64,000 nucleotides of DNA, from assembly GCA_025499625.1 (NCBI GenBank), contig JAFMVD010000005.1, forward strand, positions 62,001 to 126,000, in the 5' to 3' direction. The translations under genes and the position numbers were made by a program. Each line of letters begins with the position of its first letter. Position 1 is the first letter of the stretch. The notes beneath the pieces are model-generated. The model worked only from the letters and a program-made list of their open reading frames with translations. It made no database searches and was not told the origin of the DNA. The DNA is from Carboxylicivirga fragile. GTDB lineage: Bacteria > Bacteroidota > Bacteroidia > Bacteroidales > Marinilabiliaceae. Shown piece by piece: positions 34,349-42,538 of the stretch.

Positions 34349-35020
34349 TTATTTCTTTTTAAATGGAATATGGTACTCTAGGTTGTAGGTAAAAGATAGG
34401 TTTGTGGTATTGTCACGACTTCCATACCCTGGTATGGCATAGGGTTCAATCTGATTTTCATTACTTAAGTTAAGCAGCCTTCGTACCCTGACGGTCCATC
34501 CCATGTAGAAATTTTTCAAAACCTCAGAACGTAAACCAAATACGAATTCAGCCCAATGACTTGAGGTGATACCCTTTCCTAAAGCACCAGTATAATTTCC
34601 CCAATAACCATCCTTTACTGTGAATCGGGTGTTTTCCTGTTCTTGCACAGCAACTCCATAACGCAGACCTAGTATCAAATTATCGTTGTTACCAATTTCT
34701 TCTACTTTGAATATATTGTAGTCTGCACCCAAACGCATGAAAGACCCATCAGAAGTATATGAAAAGGGGTCGTTTTGTAAATCTACTTTTTCGTAGCCTA
34801 CTTCGCCAACGGCAAACCACTTACGATTAAATTTATAACGCGCAGTTGCTTCTAAACCAAATCTTTCTGGTTCAATAGCTTTTATAATAAAAGTACCAAT
34901 ATTAATACCAATGGCTAAGCCCGGATCTTTTGGTTCTTTTACTTTTTCCTCTGTTTCTTCCTGAGCTACAAGTGTAGTGAAAGTAAAAAACAAACTAAGG
35001 CTCAATATAAATTTTAACAT
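34349..35020 (-). CDS. DUF6048 family outer-membrane beta-barrel-like protein
   Basis: The protein has 223 residues with a signal peptide (cleavage near VAQ, about 19). The body alternates polar and aromatic residues, as in an eight-strand outer-membrane barrel, and ends NLSFTYNLEYHIPFKKK. It fits DUF6048, which I recall beside DUF6452 in many Bacteroidota. Function is unknown. It overlaps the DUF6452 gene by 26 bp. Confidence 0.75.
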   Translation of the reverse strand: MLKFILSLSLFFTFTTLVAQEETEEKVKEPKDPGLAIGINIGTFIIKAIEPERFGLEATARYKFNRKWFAVGEVGYEKVDLQNDPFSYTSDGSFMRLGADYNIFKVEEIGNNDNLILGLRYGVAVQEQENTRFTVKDGYWGNYTGALGKGITSSHWAEFVFGLRSEVLKNFYMGWTVRVRRLLNLSNENQIEPYAIPGYGSRDNTTNLSFTYNLEYHIPFKKK

Positions 35021-35489
35021 TTTCTAAATTTTCTCCATAATTAACATTGGGATAGCTGATACGAACGGAATCCACAATATTAGTGGTATAAATAACGGTA
35101 TCCAGAATCAGGTTAAATGTCATTCCGCAATCACCTGATACGTATTGTAAATCTTTGTCGTACACAAAAACCAAAGTATCTTTGGTGGTAATAATTGCTT
35201 CACCAACCTTAAGTTCTTCTTGTATAATAAATTCTGTTGTATCCCGATTTAAATCCATTGGCAAATACATCTCTTGTACACTTGCACTATCATGCAAAAG
35301 AGAATCGTTATTTAATCCATGTACGGTAATGCCGTTTAAAGTAGTATCGTTTTCACTATCTACGTGTGCTGCCATAAAGCTGGTTTGCACGGCATGCTGG
35401 TTCGATAAACAAATACTACTATTGCTACAACTATATATCGCAGCGAATGCAAAAATTATACTCCACTGAACAATTCGAATCAATCTCAT
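34995..35489 (-). CDS. DUF6452 family lipoprotein
   Basis: The protein has 164 residues with a lipobox-like IYSC at residue 21, so it is probably a lipoprotein. A few cysteines (C21, C27 and one in SGDCGMTF) are conserved-looking. Its position before DUF6048 and the ending (ISYPNVNYGENLENVKIYI) fit DUF6452, a family of unknown function. The 26-bp overlap with the next gene points to coupled translation. A -7 box lies about 20 bp upstream. Confidence 0.72.
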   Translation of the reverse strand: MRLIRIVQWSIIFAFAAIYSCSNSSICLSNQHAVQTSFMAAHVDSENDTTLNGITVHGLNNDSLLHDSASVQEMYLPMDLNRDTTEFIIQEELKVGEAIITTKDTLVFVYDKDLQYVSGDCGMTFNLILDTVIYTTNIVDSVRISYPNVNYGENLENVKIYIEP

Positions 35490-35506
35490 TGAAATGCGCT
35501 TTGTTA

Positions 35507-35514
35507 CAAAAATA
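35507..35514 (-). promoter_or_regulatory. -7 box of the DUF6452 operon promoter
   Basis: TATTTTTG on the minus strand matches TAnnTTTG, 18 bp upstream of the ATG. It predicts a very short leader. Confidence 0.45.
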
Positions 35515-35592
35515 GTAGTAAGTAATCAAAATGTGTGAAGTGGATGAAAAAAAAGTAAAATTAATTTTAGTGTTCGTTATGCACGATTACGT

Positions 35593-35617
35593 ACACGTGT
35601 TTGTTCGAAATAGAACA
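35593..35617. promoter_or_regulatory. Two palindromes between divergent DUF6452 and M16 genes
   Basis: ACACGTGT (35593-35600) is a perfect 8-bp palindrome, and TGTTC/GAACA (35602-35617) is an inverted repeat with a 6-nt spacer. They are operator-like, but no cognate regulator is evident. Confidence 0.3.
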
Positions 35618-35736
35618 GAATAATATGTTAGTTAAGATTGTTAAGTGATTGAAAGTTAATAAACAAACTTTTTCGGCCTATATATTGATATAAGACGCGA
35701 AAATTAAATTATCACTTTAAACCAAGTAAATAGTTT

Positions 35737-37068
35737 ATGAAGAATTGTTTTTTACTGCTGGCTTTTACTTTCCTAGTAGCCGGTTTTGGGTCAGTTAATG
35801 CCCAATTGAACAAAATTAACTTTGAAGAATTCGATTTGGATAATGGCTTACATGTTATCCTTCACCAAGACAAAAGTACTCCTAATGTTACCGTTTCGGT
35901 AATGTACAACGTGGGTTCAAAACACGAAGATCCGTCTCGTACTGGATTTGCCCATTTCTTTGAGCACCTAATGTTTGAAGGTACCGAGAATATTGATCGT
36001 GGTCAGTATTTTAAGATTGTGCAGAACGCTGGAGGAACACTGAATGCAAATACCTCAAATGACCGTACGTATTATTACGAGATTATGCCATCGAACCAGT
36101 TAGAATTAGGTTTGTGGTTAGAGTCGGAGCGTATGTTGCATGCAAAGGTTGATTCAGTTGGTATTGCTACTCAAAAAGGTGTAGTGATTGAAGAAAAGAA
36201 ACAGACAACTGATAACCAACCTTACGGAACTATTATGCAGGAAACTATGAAACGTGCATTTAAAGTTCACCCTTATCGTTGGCAAGTTATTGGTGATCCT
36301 GATCACATTAGAGCTGCTAAGGATGAAGAGTTTCAAATGTTTTATGAGAAATTCTATGTGCCAAACAACGCTGTACTAGTTTTAGCTGGTGATATTGAAA
36401 TGGAATCAGCTAAGCAATTAGTAAAAAAGTATTTCGCTGACATACCAACAGGAAAGCATGACCTAGCTCGTGAATTAATTGTTGAGCCTGACCTGAATGG
36501 TGAAGTTCGCGACACTATTTATGACAATGTACAACTACCACTTATTCTACAAGCATATCGTACACCAGCAATGGGAACAGATGATTATTATGCATTAGAT
36601 ATGTTAGGCACCTTATTGTCAAAAGGTCAAAGCTCGCGTATGTATAAATCATTGGTTGATGAGCAACAAATGGCACTTCAGGCAGGTAGTTTTGCCATGC
36701 CATTTAATGAGCCTTCTGTAACGCTTGCTTATGCCTTGCCAAATATGGGAGTTGAGTGCAAAGATTTAGAAAACGCAATTGATGCTGAAATAGCAAAGGT
36801 GCGCGACGAATTGATTTCGGAAAGAGAATTTCAGAAGTTGAAGAATCAGTATGAAAATGATATTGTAAAGGGTAATATGAAAGTTGCGACTCGTGCGAAT
36901 AGTTTGGCTCGCTACTATACTTACTTCAAAAATACGAACATGATTAACACTGAGTTGGATAAGTATTTAGCAGTTTCTCGCGAAGATATTCAACGTGTAG
37001 CTCAAAAGTATTTGGTAGAAGATAATCGTGTAGTATTATATTATTTACCAAAATCGCAACAACAATAG
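35737..37068 (+). CDS. M16 family zinc metallopeptidase, catalytic
   Basis: The protein has 443 residues with a signal peptide (about 1-22). The inverted zinc motif HxxEH is present as H73-F-F-E76-H77, with the downstream glutamate region VVIEEKKQ. Members are pitrilysin-like and resemble mitochondrial processing peptidase beta. With the next gene it forms an active/inactive M16 pair of periplasmic peptidases, a common arrangement. Substrates are probably peptides or protein fragments in the periplasm. Confidence 0.92.
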   Translation: MKNCFLLLAFTFLVAGFGSVNAQLNKINFEEFDLDNGLHVILHQDKSTPNVTVSVMYNVGSKHEDPSRTGFAHFFEHLMFEGTENIDRGQYFKIVQNAGGTLNANTSNDRTYYYEIMPSNQLELGLWLESERMLHAKVDSVGIATQKGVVIEEKKQTTDNQPYGTIMQETMKRAFKVHPYRWQVIGDPDHIRAAKDEEFQMFYEKFYVPNNAVLVLAGDIEMESAKQLVKKYFADIPTGKHDLARELIVEPDLNGEVRDTIYDNVQLPLILQAYRTPAMGTDDYYALDMLGTLLSKGQSSRMYKSLVDEQQMALQAGSFAMPFNEPSVTLAYALPNMGVECKDLENAIDAEIAKVRDELISEREFQKLKNQYENDIVKGNMKVATRANSLARYYTYFKNTNMINTELDKYLAVSREDIQRVAQKYLVEDNRVVLYYLPKSQQQ

Positions 37069-37144
37069 TTGTTTGATAAATTCATATTGTATTAAAAGAT
37101 AAATACTCTCAAACAGTAATAAGAGAGTTTCAAAATATATTTCG

Positions 37145-39199
37145 ATGAAGAAAACATTATTTTTATTCTTAACCCTTTTGGTTGCTCTTTCAACTCAAGC
37201 GCAGCTTGACCGCAGCCAAATGCCGGAAGCAGGACCTGCTCCAAAAATTAATATTGGCAAAGCAAAGTCATTTGAACTAAAGAATGGTTTGAAAGTTTTT
37301 GTTGTTGAAAACCACAATGTACCAGTTGTGTCGTATACTTTATCATTAGATATTGATCCTGTTTTAGAAGGTGATAAAGTTGGTTATGTTTCTATGGCAG
37401 GTGATTTAATGCGTTCGGGAACAACAACAAAAACAAAAGCTGAAATAGATGAGGCCATTGATTTTATTGGAGGTTCGGTTACAACTCACTCAGGTGGTAT
37501 TTATGCCAGCTCTTTGAAAAAGCACTCTGATGTTTTATTGGGCCTTATGACAGACGTCCTGTATAACCCTGTGTTTCCACAGGAAGAATTAGAAAAGTCA
37601 ATCAAACAAACATTAACAGGTATTACTTCTCAAAAAGATGATCCTAAGGCTATTGCTGGAAATGTTTCTGACGCAATTCTATACGGAGATAAACACCCTT
37701 ATGGCGAAATTATGACTGAAGCAACAGTTGAAAACATAACTGTTGAGGATTGTAAAAACTATTACGAAACTTATTTCCGACCAAATGTTGCTTACCTTGT
37801 TATTGTGGGTGATATAACTTTAAAAGAAGCAAAGAAACAAACCAAGAAGTATTTCGCAAAGTGGGAAGAAAAAGAAGTGCCAACTCACAAGTATGAATAC
37901 CCAAAGAATTTGGATAAGCCATTCTTAGCTGTATCTAATAAAGATGGCGCAACTCAGTCAACTGTTGTTGTTACATATAATGTGGATATGAAACCAGGTC
38001 ATCCTGATGCTATTAAAGCAAAGGTGATGAATGCTATCTTAGGTAGTGGAATGAACGGTAGACTAACTCAAAATCTTCGTGAGGATAAAGCCTGGACTTA
38101 TGGTGCTTATTCATCGTTGAGTACCGATGAGTTGGTTGGTTCATTTAATGCTTCAACGCAAGTAAGAACAAGTGTAACCGATAGTACCGTTACTGAAATT
38201 TTGTTTGAAATGAACGGTTTACGTTCTGATATTGCAACTGAAGAAGAATTGAATTTGGTATTGAATTCAATGACAGGTAGCTTTTCTCGTTCATTGGAAT
38301 CTCCATCAACAGTAGCTCGTTTTGCATTAAACATTCAGAAATACAACTTACCAGAAGACTATTACGAAACGTATCTTGAAAAGTTGAATGCAGTAACCTT
38401 GGAAGATGTTAAAGCGATGGCTGATAAGTATATTACGCCTGATAATGCTTTAATATTAGCTGTGGGTGATGTACCTGCTATGAAATCGACACTTAAGCCT
38501 TTTGCTAAAGATGGCGAAGTAGTAATGTATAATTATTATGGCGAAGTTGTAAAATCAATGCCACTACCTGCAGGTTTAACTGCCGAGAAAGTAGTAGCTG
38601 ATTATGTTGATGCCATGGGTGGAGCTGAAGCTGTTAATGCGGTTGACAGCTATATGATGGAAGGAAAAATGAGTATTCAAGGTATGGCTTTGAACATGAA
38701 ACTTTTCAATAGTCGTCCGAATAAAACTTGTGTTGAAACATATATGCAAGGAAACTTGGTATCGAAGCAGGTTTGTAATGGTGAGGCAGCAAAAGCTATT
38801 AGCCCAATGGGAGAGCAGAATATCGAAGGTGAGATGCTTGAGAATATGAAGGCTGAAGCAATTATTTTTCCTGAAACGCAATATGCTGAATTAGGTTTTA
38901 AATTGGAATTGCTGGGAGTAGATAACGTTGAAGGTGAGGATGTTTTTAAGGTGAAAATTGTAAATCCACTTGGAAAAGCAAAAACAGCATTCTTTAGCCG
39001 TGAGTCTGGATTAAAGCTTAAAGAAATAAGTGAAACTCCACAAGGTAATTCTGTTACACTTGTAAAAGAGTATACTGAAGTTAATGGGATTAAATTTCCA
39101 AAATTGATAACACAATCAGTTGGACCACAGTCATTCGATATCGAATTTGAAGTAATTAAAGTTAACGAAGGCGTGAGCGAAGAAAACTTTAAAATCTAG
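37145..39199 (+). CDS. M16 family peptidase homologue, inactive, with C-terminal extension
   Basis: The protein has 684 residues with a signal peptide (about 1-19). The M16 fold is visible, but the place of the HxxEH motif reads GYVSMAGDLM, so the zinc site is lost. It resembles the alpha subunit of mitochondrial processing peptidase. Residues about 480-684, starting near LTAEKVVADYVDAMGGAEAVNAV, form an extra domain that resembles outer-membrane lipoprotein-sorting-like modules. It lies 76 bp after the catalytic partner and is probably co-expressed with it. Confidence 0.9.
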   Translation: MKKTLFLFLTLLVALSTQAQLDRSQMPEAGPAPKINIGKAKSFELKNGLKVFVVENHNVPVVSYTLSLDIDPVLEGDKVGYVSMAGDLMRSGTTTKTKAEIDEAIDFIGGSVTTHSGGIYASSLKKHSDVLLGLMTDVLYNPVFPQEELEKSIKQTLTGITSQKDDPKAIAGNVSDAILYGDKHPYGEIMTEATVENITVEDCKNYYETYFRPNVAYLVIVGDITLKEAKKQTKKYFAKWEEKEVPTHKYEYPKNLDKPFLAVSNKDGATQSTVVVTYNVDMKPGHPDAIKAKVMNAILGSGMNGRLTQNLREDKAWTYGAYSSLSTDELVGSFNASTQVRTSVTDSTVTEILFEMNGLRSDIATEEELNLVLNSMTGSFSRSLESPSTVARFALNIQKYNLPEDYYETYLEKLNAVTLEDVKAMADKYITPDNALILAVGDVPAMKSTLKPFAKDGEVVMYNYYGEVVKSMPLPAGLTAEKVVADYVDAMGGAEAVNAVDSYMMEGKMSIQGMALNMKLFNSRPNKTCVETYMQGNLVSKQVCNGEAAKAISPMGEQNIEGEMLENMKAEAIIFPETQYAELGFKLELLGVDNVEGEDVFKVKIVNPLGKAKTAFFSRESGLKLKEISETPQGNSVTLVKEYTEVNGIKFPKLITQSVGPQSFDIEFEVIKVNEGVSEENFKI

Positions 39200-39223
39200 T
39201 AGACATTGGCATGGATATTAGAT

Positions 39224-39253
39224 ATGGGCAGCCTAATAGGTTGCCCATTTTTT
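39224..39253 (+). terminator. Intrinsic terminator after the M16 pair
   Basis: ATGGGCAGCC and GGTTGCCCAT form a hairpin (one G-U) with a 5-nt loop, followed by a T tract. Confidence 0.75.
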
Positions 39254-39284
39254 GTATCAATTAAGTATCGAAAAGTAATTTTTA

Positions 39285-39292
39285 TAACTTTG
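39285..39292 (+). promoter_or_regulatory. -7 box of the cmk-ispH promoter
   Basis: TAACTTTG matches TAnnTTTG, 23 bp before the cmk ATG and after the preceding terminator. Confidence 0.5.
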
Positions 39293-39315
39293 CAAGCATT
39301 CATAAAAATGATGTA

Positions 39316-40020
39316 ATGAGCGGTAAAAAAGGAGTAATTGCCATTGATGGGCATTCGTCTTGTGGGAAAAGCACTGTGGCTAAGGATTTGGCTAAAGTAT
39401 TGGCTTATGTGTATATTGACTCTGGTGCAATGTATCGGGCAGTAACTTTATTTGCCATGAAGAATGGTATAATTGGTGAATCGGGAATTGACGAGCAAAA
39501 CTTAAAAGCTCAGTTAAATGACATTAACATCACTTTCAAATACGATGCTGATGCCAAGCTTAACGAAACTTTTTTAAATGGAGAAAGCATTGAAGAAGAG
39601 ATTCGTGGGTTGGAGGTAAGTAACAATGTGAGTGCCATTAGTACCATTGCCTTTGTACGCCATCGAATGGTTGAGTTACAACAAGCCATGGGCAAAGAAG
39701 GTGGTATTGTGATGGACGGCAGAGATATTGGTACCGTGGTGTTTCCTAATGCCGATTTAAAGCTGTTTATGACGGCATCGCCCGAAATACGTGCTCAACG
39801 TAGATGCGATGAATTAATGGCAAAAAATCCGGCTGATACAAGTATTTCTTTGGAAGCCATTTTGCAGAATGTAAAAAGCCGCGATCACATTGACAGTACG
39901 CGTACTGAAAGCCCATTAAAACAAGCAGAAGATGCGCTGGTTTTAGATAATGGTAATATGACTAAACCTGAGCAACTGCAATGGATTTTGGATGTTTTAA
40001 AAGAGCGTAACCTAGCTTAG
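39316..40020 (+). CDS. cmk: Cytidylate kinase
   Basis: The protein has 234 residues. It phosphorylates CMP and dCMP. The P-loop GHSSCGKST lies at 12-20, with YIDSGAMYRAVT, MDGRDIGTVVFPNADLK and RRCDEL also diagnostic. It precedes ispH by 4 bp; cmk-ispH adjacency is a known bacterial arrangement. Confidence 0.96.
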   Translation: MSGKKGVIAIDGHSSCGKSTVAKDLAKVLAYVYIDSGAMYRAVTLFAMKNGIIGESGIDEQNLKAQLNDINITFKYDADAKLNETFLNGESIEEEIRGLEVSNNVSAISTIAFVRHRMVELQQAMGKEGGIVMDGRDIGTVVFPNADLKLFMTASPEIRAQRRCDELMAKNPADTSISLEAILQNVKSRDHIDSTRTESPLKQAEDALVLDNGNMTKPEQLQWILDVLKERNLA

Positions 40021-40024
40021 TTCC

Positions 40025-40882
40025 ATGATTAAAGTTGAGATTGATAAATATTCAGGTTTTTGTTTTGGTGTAAAGAAAGCTATAAACGCAGCTACGGATT
40101 TATTGCAAAATGGCGCTCCACTTTATTGTGTTGGCGATATCGTGCACAATGAAGCTGAATCAGAACGTTTGCGCAATCTCGGCATGAAGGTTATCTCGCA
40201 CGATCAACTTAGTGATATTAATGGGACTATTCTGTTTAGAGCCCATGGAGAACCACCACTTACTTATTCTAAAGTGATAGAGGCAGGCCTTAAATTAGAA
40301 GATCAAACTTGCCCGGTTGTGTTGAAATTACAACAACGAATAAAGCAGGCTTATCAGCAAATGCTTAAAGTAAATGGACAATTGCTTATTTTTGGTAAGA
40401 TTGGGCATGCCGAGGTAAATGGCCTGGTTGGTCAAACCGACGATCAAGCCATTGTTATTGAGAGTATAAATGATTTAAGTAAGATAGATTTTTCACGACC
40501 AATTGAGTTGTTTGCTCAAACAACCAAAAATCCGGATGAATTAAAGCTAATTATTAAAGAGATTGAGTTGCATTCAAAAGCAAGCTTTGGATGGCACAAC
40601 ACTACATGTAAACAAGTTACGGGCCGTGTTCCTCGCATTAAAGAATTCGCGCATTTACACAGTGTAATTGTTTTTGTTGGAGGAATAAAAAGTAGTAATG
40701 CGAAAGTGCTGTTTCATGCCTGTAAAGAAAGTAACGTACAATCTCATTTTGTGTCCTCACCAGATGAAATAAATAAAGAATGGTTTAACGATGCCGTTAG
40801 GTCAGTAGGTGTGTGTGGTGCAACTTCAACGCCAATGTGGTTAATGGTGGATGTAGCCGAAGCAATACAAAAATTAGTTTGA
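40025..40882 (+). CDS. ispH: 4-hydroxy-3-methylbut-2-enyl diphosphate reductase
   Basis: The protein has 285 residues. It makes IPP and DMAPP in the last step of the MEP pathway, with an oxygen-sensitive Fe-S cluster. The three cluster ligands are C13 (FCFGVK), C96 (DQTCPVV) and C195 (NTTCKQV). The histidines H41, H74 (FRAHG) and H128 with the proton-donor glutamate (GHAEV) are present. Together with the polyprenyl synthase at 22.5 kb it covers part of the isoprenoid route. The following 191 bp holds no gene that I can see. Confidence 0.96.
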   Translation: MIKVEIDKYSGFCFGVKKAINAATDLLQNGAPLYCVGDIVHNEAESERLRNLGMKVISHDQLSDINGTILFRAHGEPPLTYSKVIEAGLKLEDQTCPVVLKLQQRIKQAYQQMLKVNGQLLIFGKIGHAEVNGLVGQTDDQAIVIESINDLSKIDFSRPIELFAQTTKNPDELKLIIKEIELHSKASFGWHNTTCKQVTGRVPRIKEFAHLHSVIVFVGGIKSSNAKVLFHACKESNVQSHFVSSPDEINKEWFNDAVRSVGVCGATSTPMWLMVDVAEAIQKLV

Positions 40883-41073
40883 TTCCTTTCGCAAGGTGAA
40901 AGAGAAGGTTGAATTAATAGAAATCAAAGATATAACACCTTTTGGATATTGACTAGATAGGAATATAAAGTGCTGTTTAATTATTTCTTGACTAAGGTTT
41001 TTTGTCAAAAATCTTATAAGAGTGTTTGAAAAGTATTTTAAATATTAAATTGCTGTTTCTAAAATAAACTTCC

Positions 41074-42273
41074 ATGAGATATTTATCAATTGTTTTTTTG
41101 TCACTGACTACAGTATTTGTTTTAAGTTATTGCACTGGTCTAAATAAGGATGTCCAAAGTGTGCATATGCAGGCTATCACAATCGATACACATTGCGATA
41201 CGCCAATGAAATTTATTAACAAGGGTTTTGACATTGGAGCAGAACATCAGGCTCCCTCAAGTAGAGTTGATCTGCCCCGAATGGAAAAAGGAGGCCTTGA
41301 TGCTATCTTTTTTGCAGTTTTTACGAGTCAACGAGAACGTATTGAGAAGAATTACGATAAAGCTTACACTATCTCACATGCGATGATAGATTCGACTGAG
41401 AATGCCCTTTTACAATATGCTGATAAAGCTGAGATAGCAACTGAAGTTGAAGATGTGTATAGGCTATCTAAAGATGGAAAGCGAGCCATTTATTTGGGCA
41501 TGGAAAATGGCTTTCCTTTGGCCAAGGATATTTCGCGAGTTGAAGAATTCTATAAACGAGGCATTCGTTATATTACGCTTGCTCATACAAAGAATAATGA
41601 TATCTGCGATTCTTCAACTGATAAGAAAGGGCCAGAGCATAATGGTTTGAGTTCTTTTGGAAAAGATGTTGTTTCAGAGATGAACAGACTGGGAATGTTA
41701 ATCGATGTTTCTCACATTTCGGATAAGGCTTTTTACGATGTGCTTGAGTTAAGTAATAAACCTGTTATCGCCTCTCATTCTTCGGTAAGGGCTATTTGCG
41801 AACATGCACGTAATATGAGTGACGATATGATTAAGGCTTTGGCAAAAAATGAAGGTGTAATTCAGATTTGCATATTAGGTGCCTACATAGAGGAAGAAGA
41901 TACTACAACAATGAATTTCATAAAGCGTAAAGAGTTGCGTGTAAAGTATAATAATTTTAAGTACGCTAACGATGAAGAACGTAAGCAGGCTTGGGCCGAA
42001 TGGGATCAAATCAATACGGATTATCCTCCAGTATTACCAACAATTGCTCAGGCTGTTGATCACATCGATCATGTGGTTGATTTGGTGGGCATTGATTATG
42101 TAGGTATAGGTTCTGATTTTGATGGAGGCGGAGGTTTGGCTGATTGTCAGGATGTAGCTGATTTTCCAAAAATTACTTCAGAATTACTGAAACGCGGTTA
42201 TACCAAAGACGATATTAATAAGATATGGGGTGGTAATTTTTTGAGAGTTTTTAAGGCTGTTGAAGAGATTTAG
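41074..42273 (+). CDS. Membrane dipeptidase (peptidase M19), lipoprotein
   Basis: The protein has 399 residues with a lipobox VLSYC (C20). The renal-dipeptidase-like metal site starts TIDTHCDTP (HxD) near residues 36-44, with ENGFPL, THTKNND-like residues, DVSHISDKAF, ASHSSVRAICEHARN and GIGSDFDGGGG all visible. It hydrolyses dipeptides, including mixed L,D forms. It is a single-gene unit that ends at a strong terminator. Confidence 0.94.
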   Translation: MRYLSIVFLSLTTVFVLSYCTGLNKDVQSVHMQAITIDTHCDTPMKFINKGFDIGAEHQAPSSRVDLPRMEKGGLDAIFFAVFTSQRERIEKNYDKAYTISHAMIDSTENALLQYADKAEIATEVEDVYRLSKDGKRAIYLGMENGFPLAKDISRVEEFYKRGIRYITLAHTKNNDICDSSTDKKGPEHNGLSSFGKDVVSEMNRLGMLIDVSHISDKAFYDVLELSNKPVIASHSSVRAICEHARNMSDDMIKALAKNEGVIQICILGAYIEEEDTTTMNFIKRKELRVKYNNFKYANDEERKQAWAEWDQINTDYPPVLPTIAQAVDHIDHVVDLVGIDYVGIGSDFDGGGGLADCQDVADFPKITSELLKRGYTKDDINKIWGGNFLRVFKAVEEI

Positions 42274-42292
42274 GAATATACAGAGTTGGTAT

Positions 42293-42329
42293 AAAAAAAC
42301 ACATTCATATCCTTGAATGTGTTTTTTTT
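42293..42329 (+). terminator. Intrinsic terminator after the dipeptidase gene
   Basis: AACACATTCA (42298-42307) and TGAATGTGTT (42314-42323) form a 10-bp stem with a 6-nt loop and a T8 tract. Confidence 0.88.
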
Positions 42330-42339
42330 GTTTAAATAT

Positions 42340-42473
42340 TTTTTTAAAAATGTGGCTTTGGCTTAATTATTGTTATTAATAGTTACAATAAGTGCAGATT
42401 GGTTGCCTTATTGCATATCAACCCCCTTAACCATAAAAGACAGCAGAGTTATCATTACCTGCTGTCTTTTTTT
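42340..42473 (+). ncRNA. Possible small RNA between two terminators
   Basis: About 100 bp of non-coding DNA follows the dipeptidase terminator and ends in a second, independent plus-strand terminator (42436-42473). No gene on the plus strand requires it. An isolated terminator preceded by free sequence is the usual footprint of a small RNA. The 5' end is not defined; a TTTG at about 42355 could be a -33 element. It has no recognised family. Confidence 0.3.
42436..42473 (+). terminator. Orphan intrinsic terminator
   Basis: AAAGACAGCAG and CTGCTGTCTTT form an 11-bp stem with a 12-nt loop, followed by a T tract on the plus strand. It lies downstream of the dipeptidase terminator and opposite to the chemoreceptor gene. 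Confidence 0.75.
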
Positions 42474-42484
42474 GTTCTTGTAAT

Positions 42485-42524
42485 CATCGGATGAATATTA
42501 ACATCTTGTAATATTCATCCGATG
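42485..42524. repeat. Perfect 16-bp inverted repeat downstream of the chemoreceptor gene
   Basis: CATCGGATGAATATTA (42485-42500) and TAATATTCATCCGATG (42509-42524) are perfect arms around an 8-nt loop, 15 bp past the chemoreceptor stop. No T tract follows on the minus strand, so it is not a standard terminator. Confidence 0.7.
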
Positions 42525-42538
42525 AGTATAAATGATTT

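Noticed and set aside
40883-41073. A tRNA or small gene in the ispH-dipeptidase gap
   Set aside because: No cloverleaf, T-loop motif or open frame of use is visible; it looks like plain intergenic DNA.
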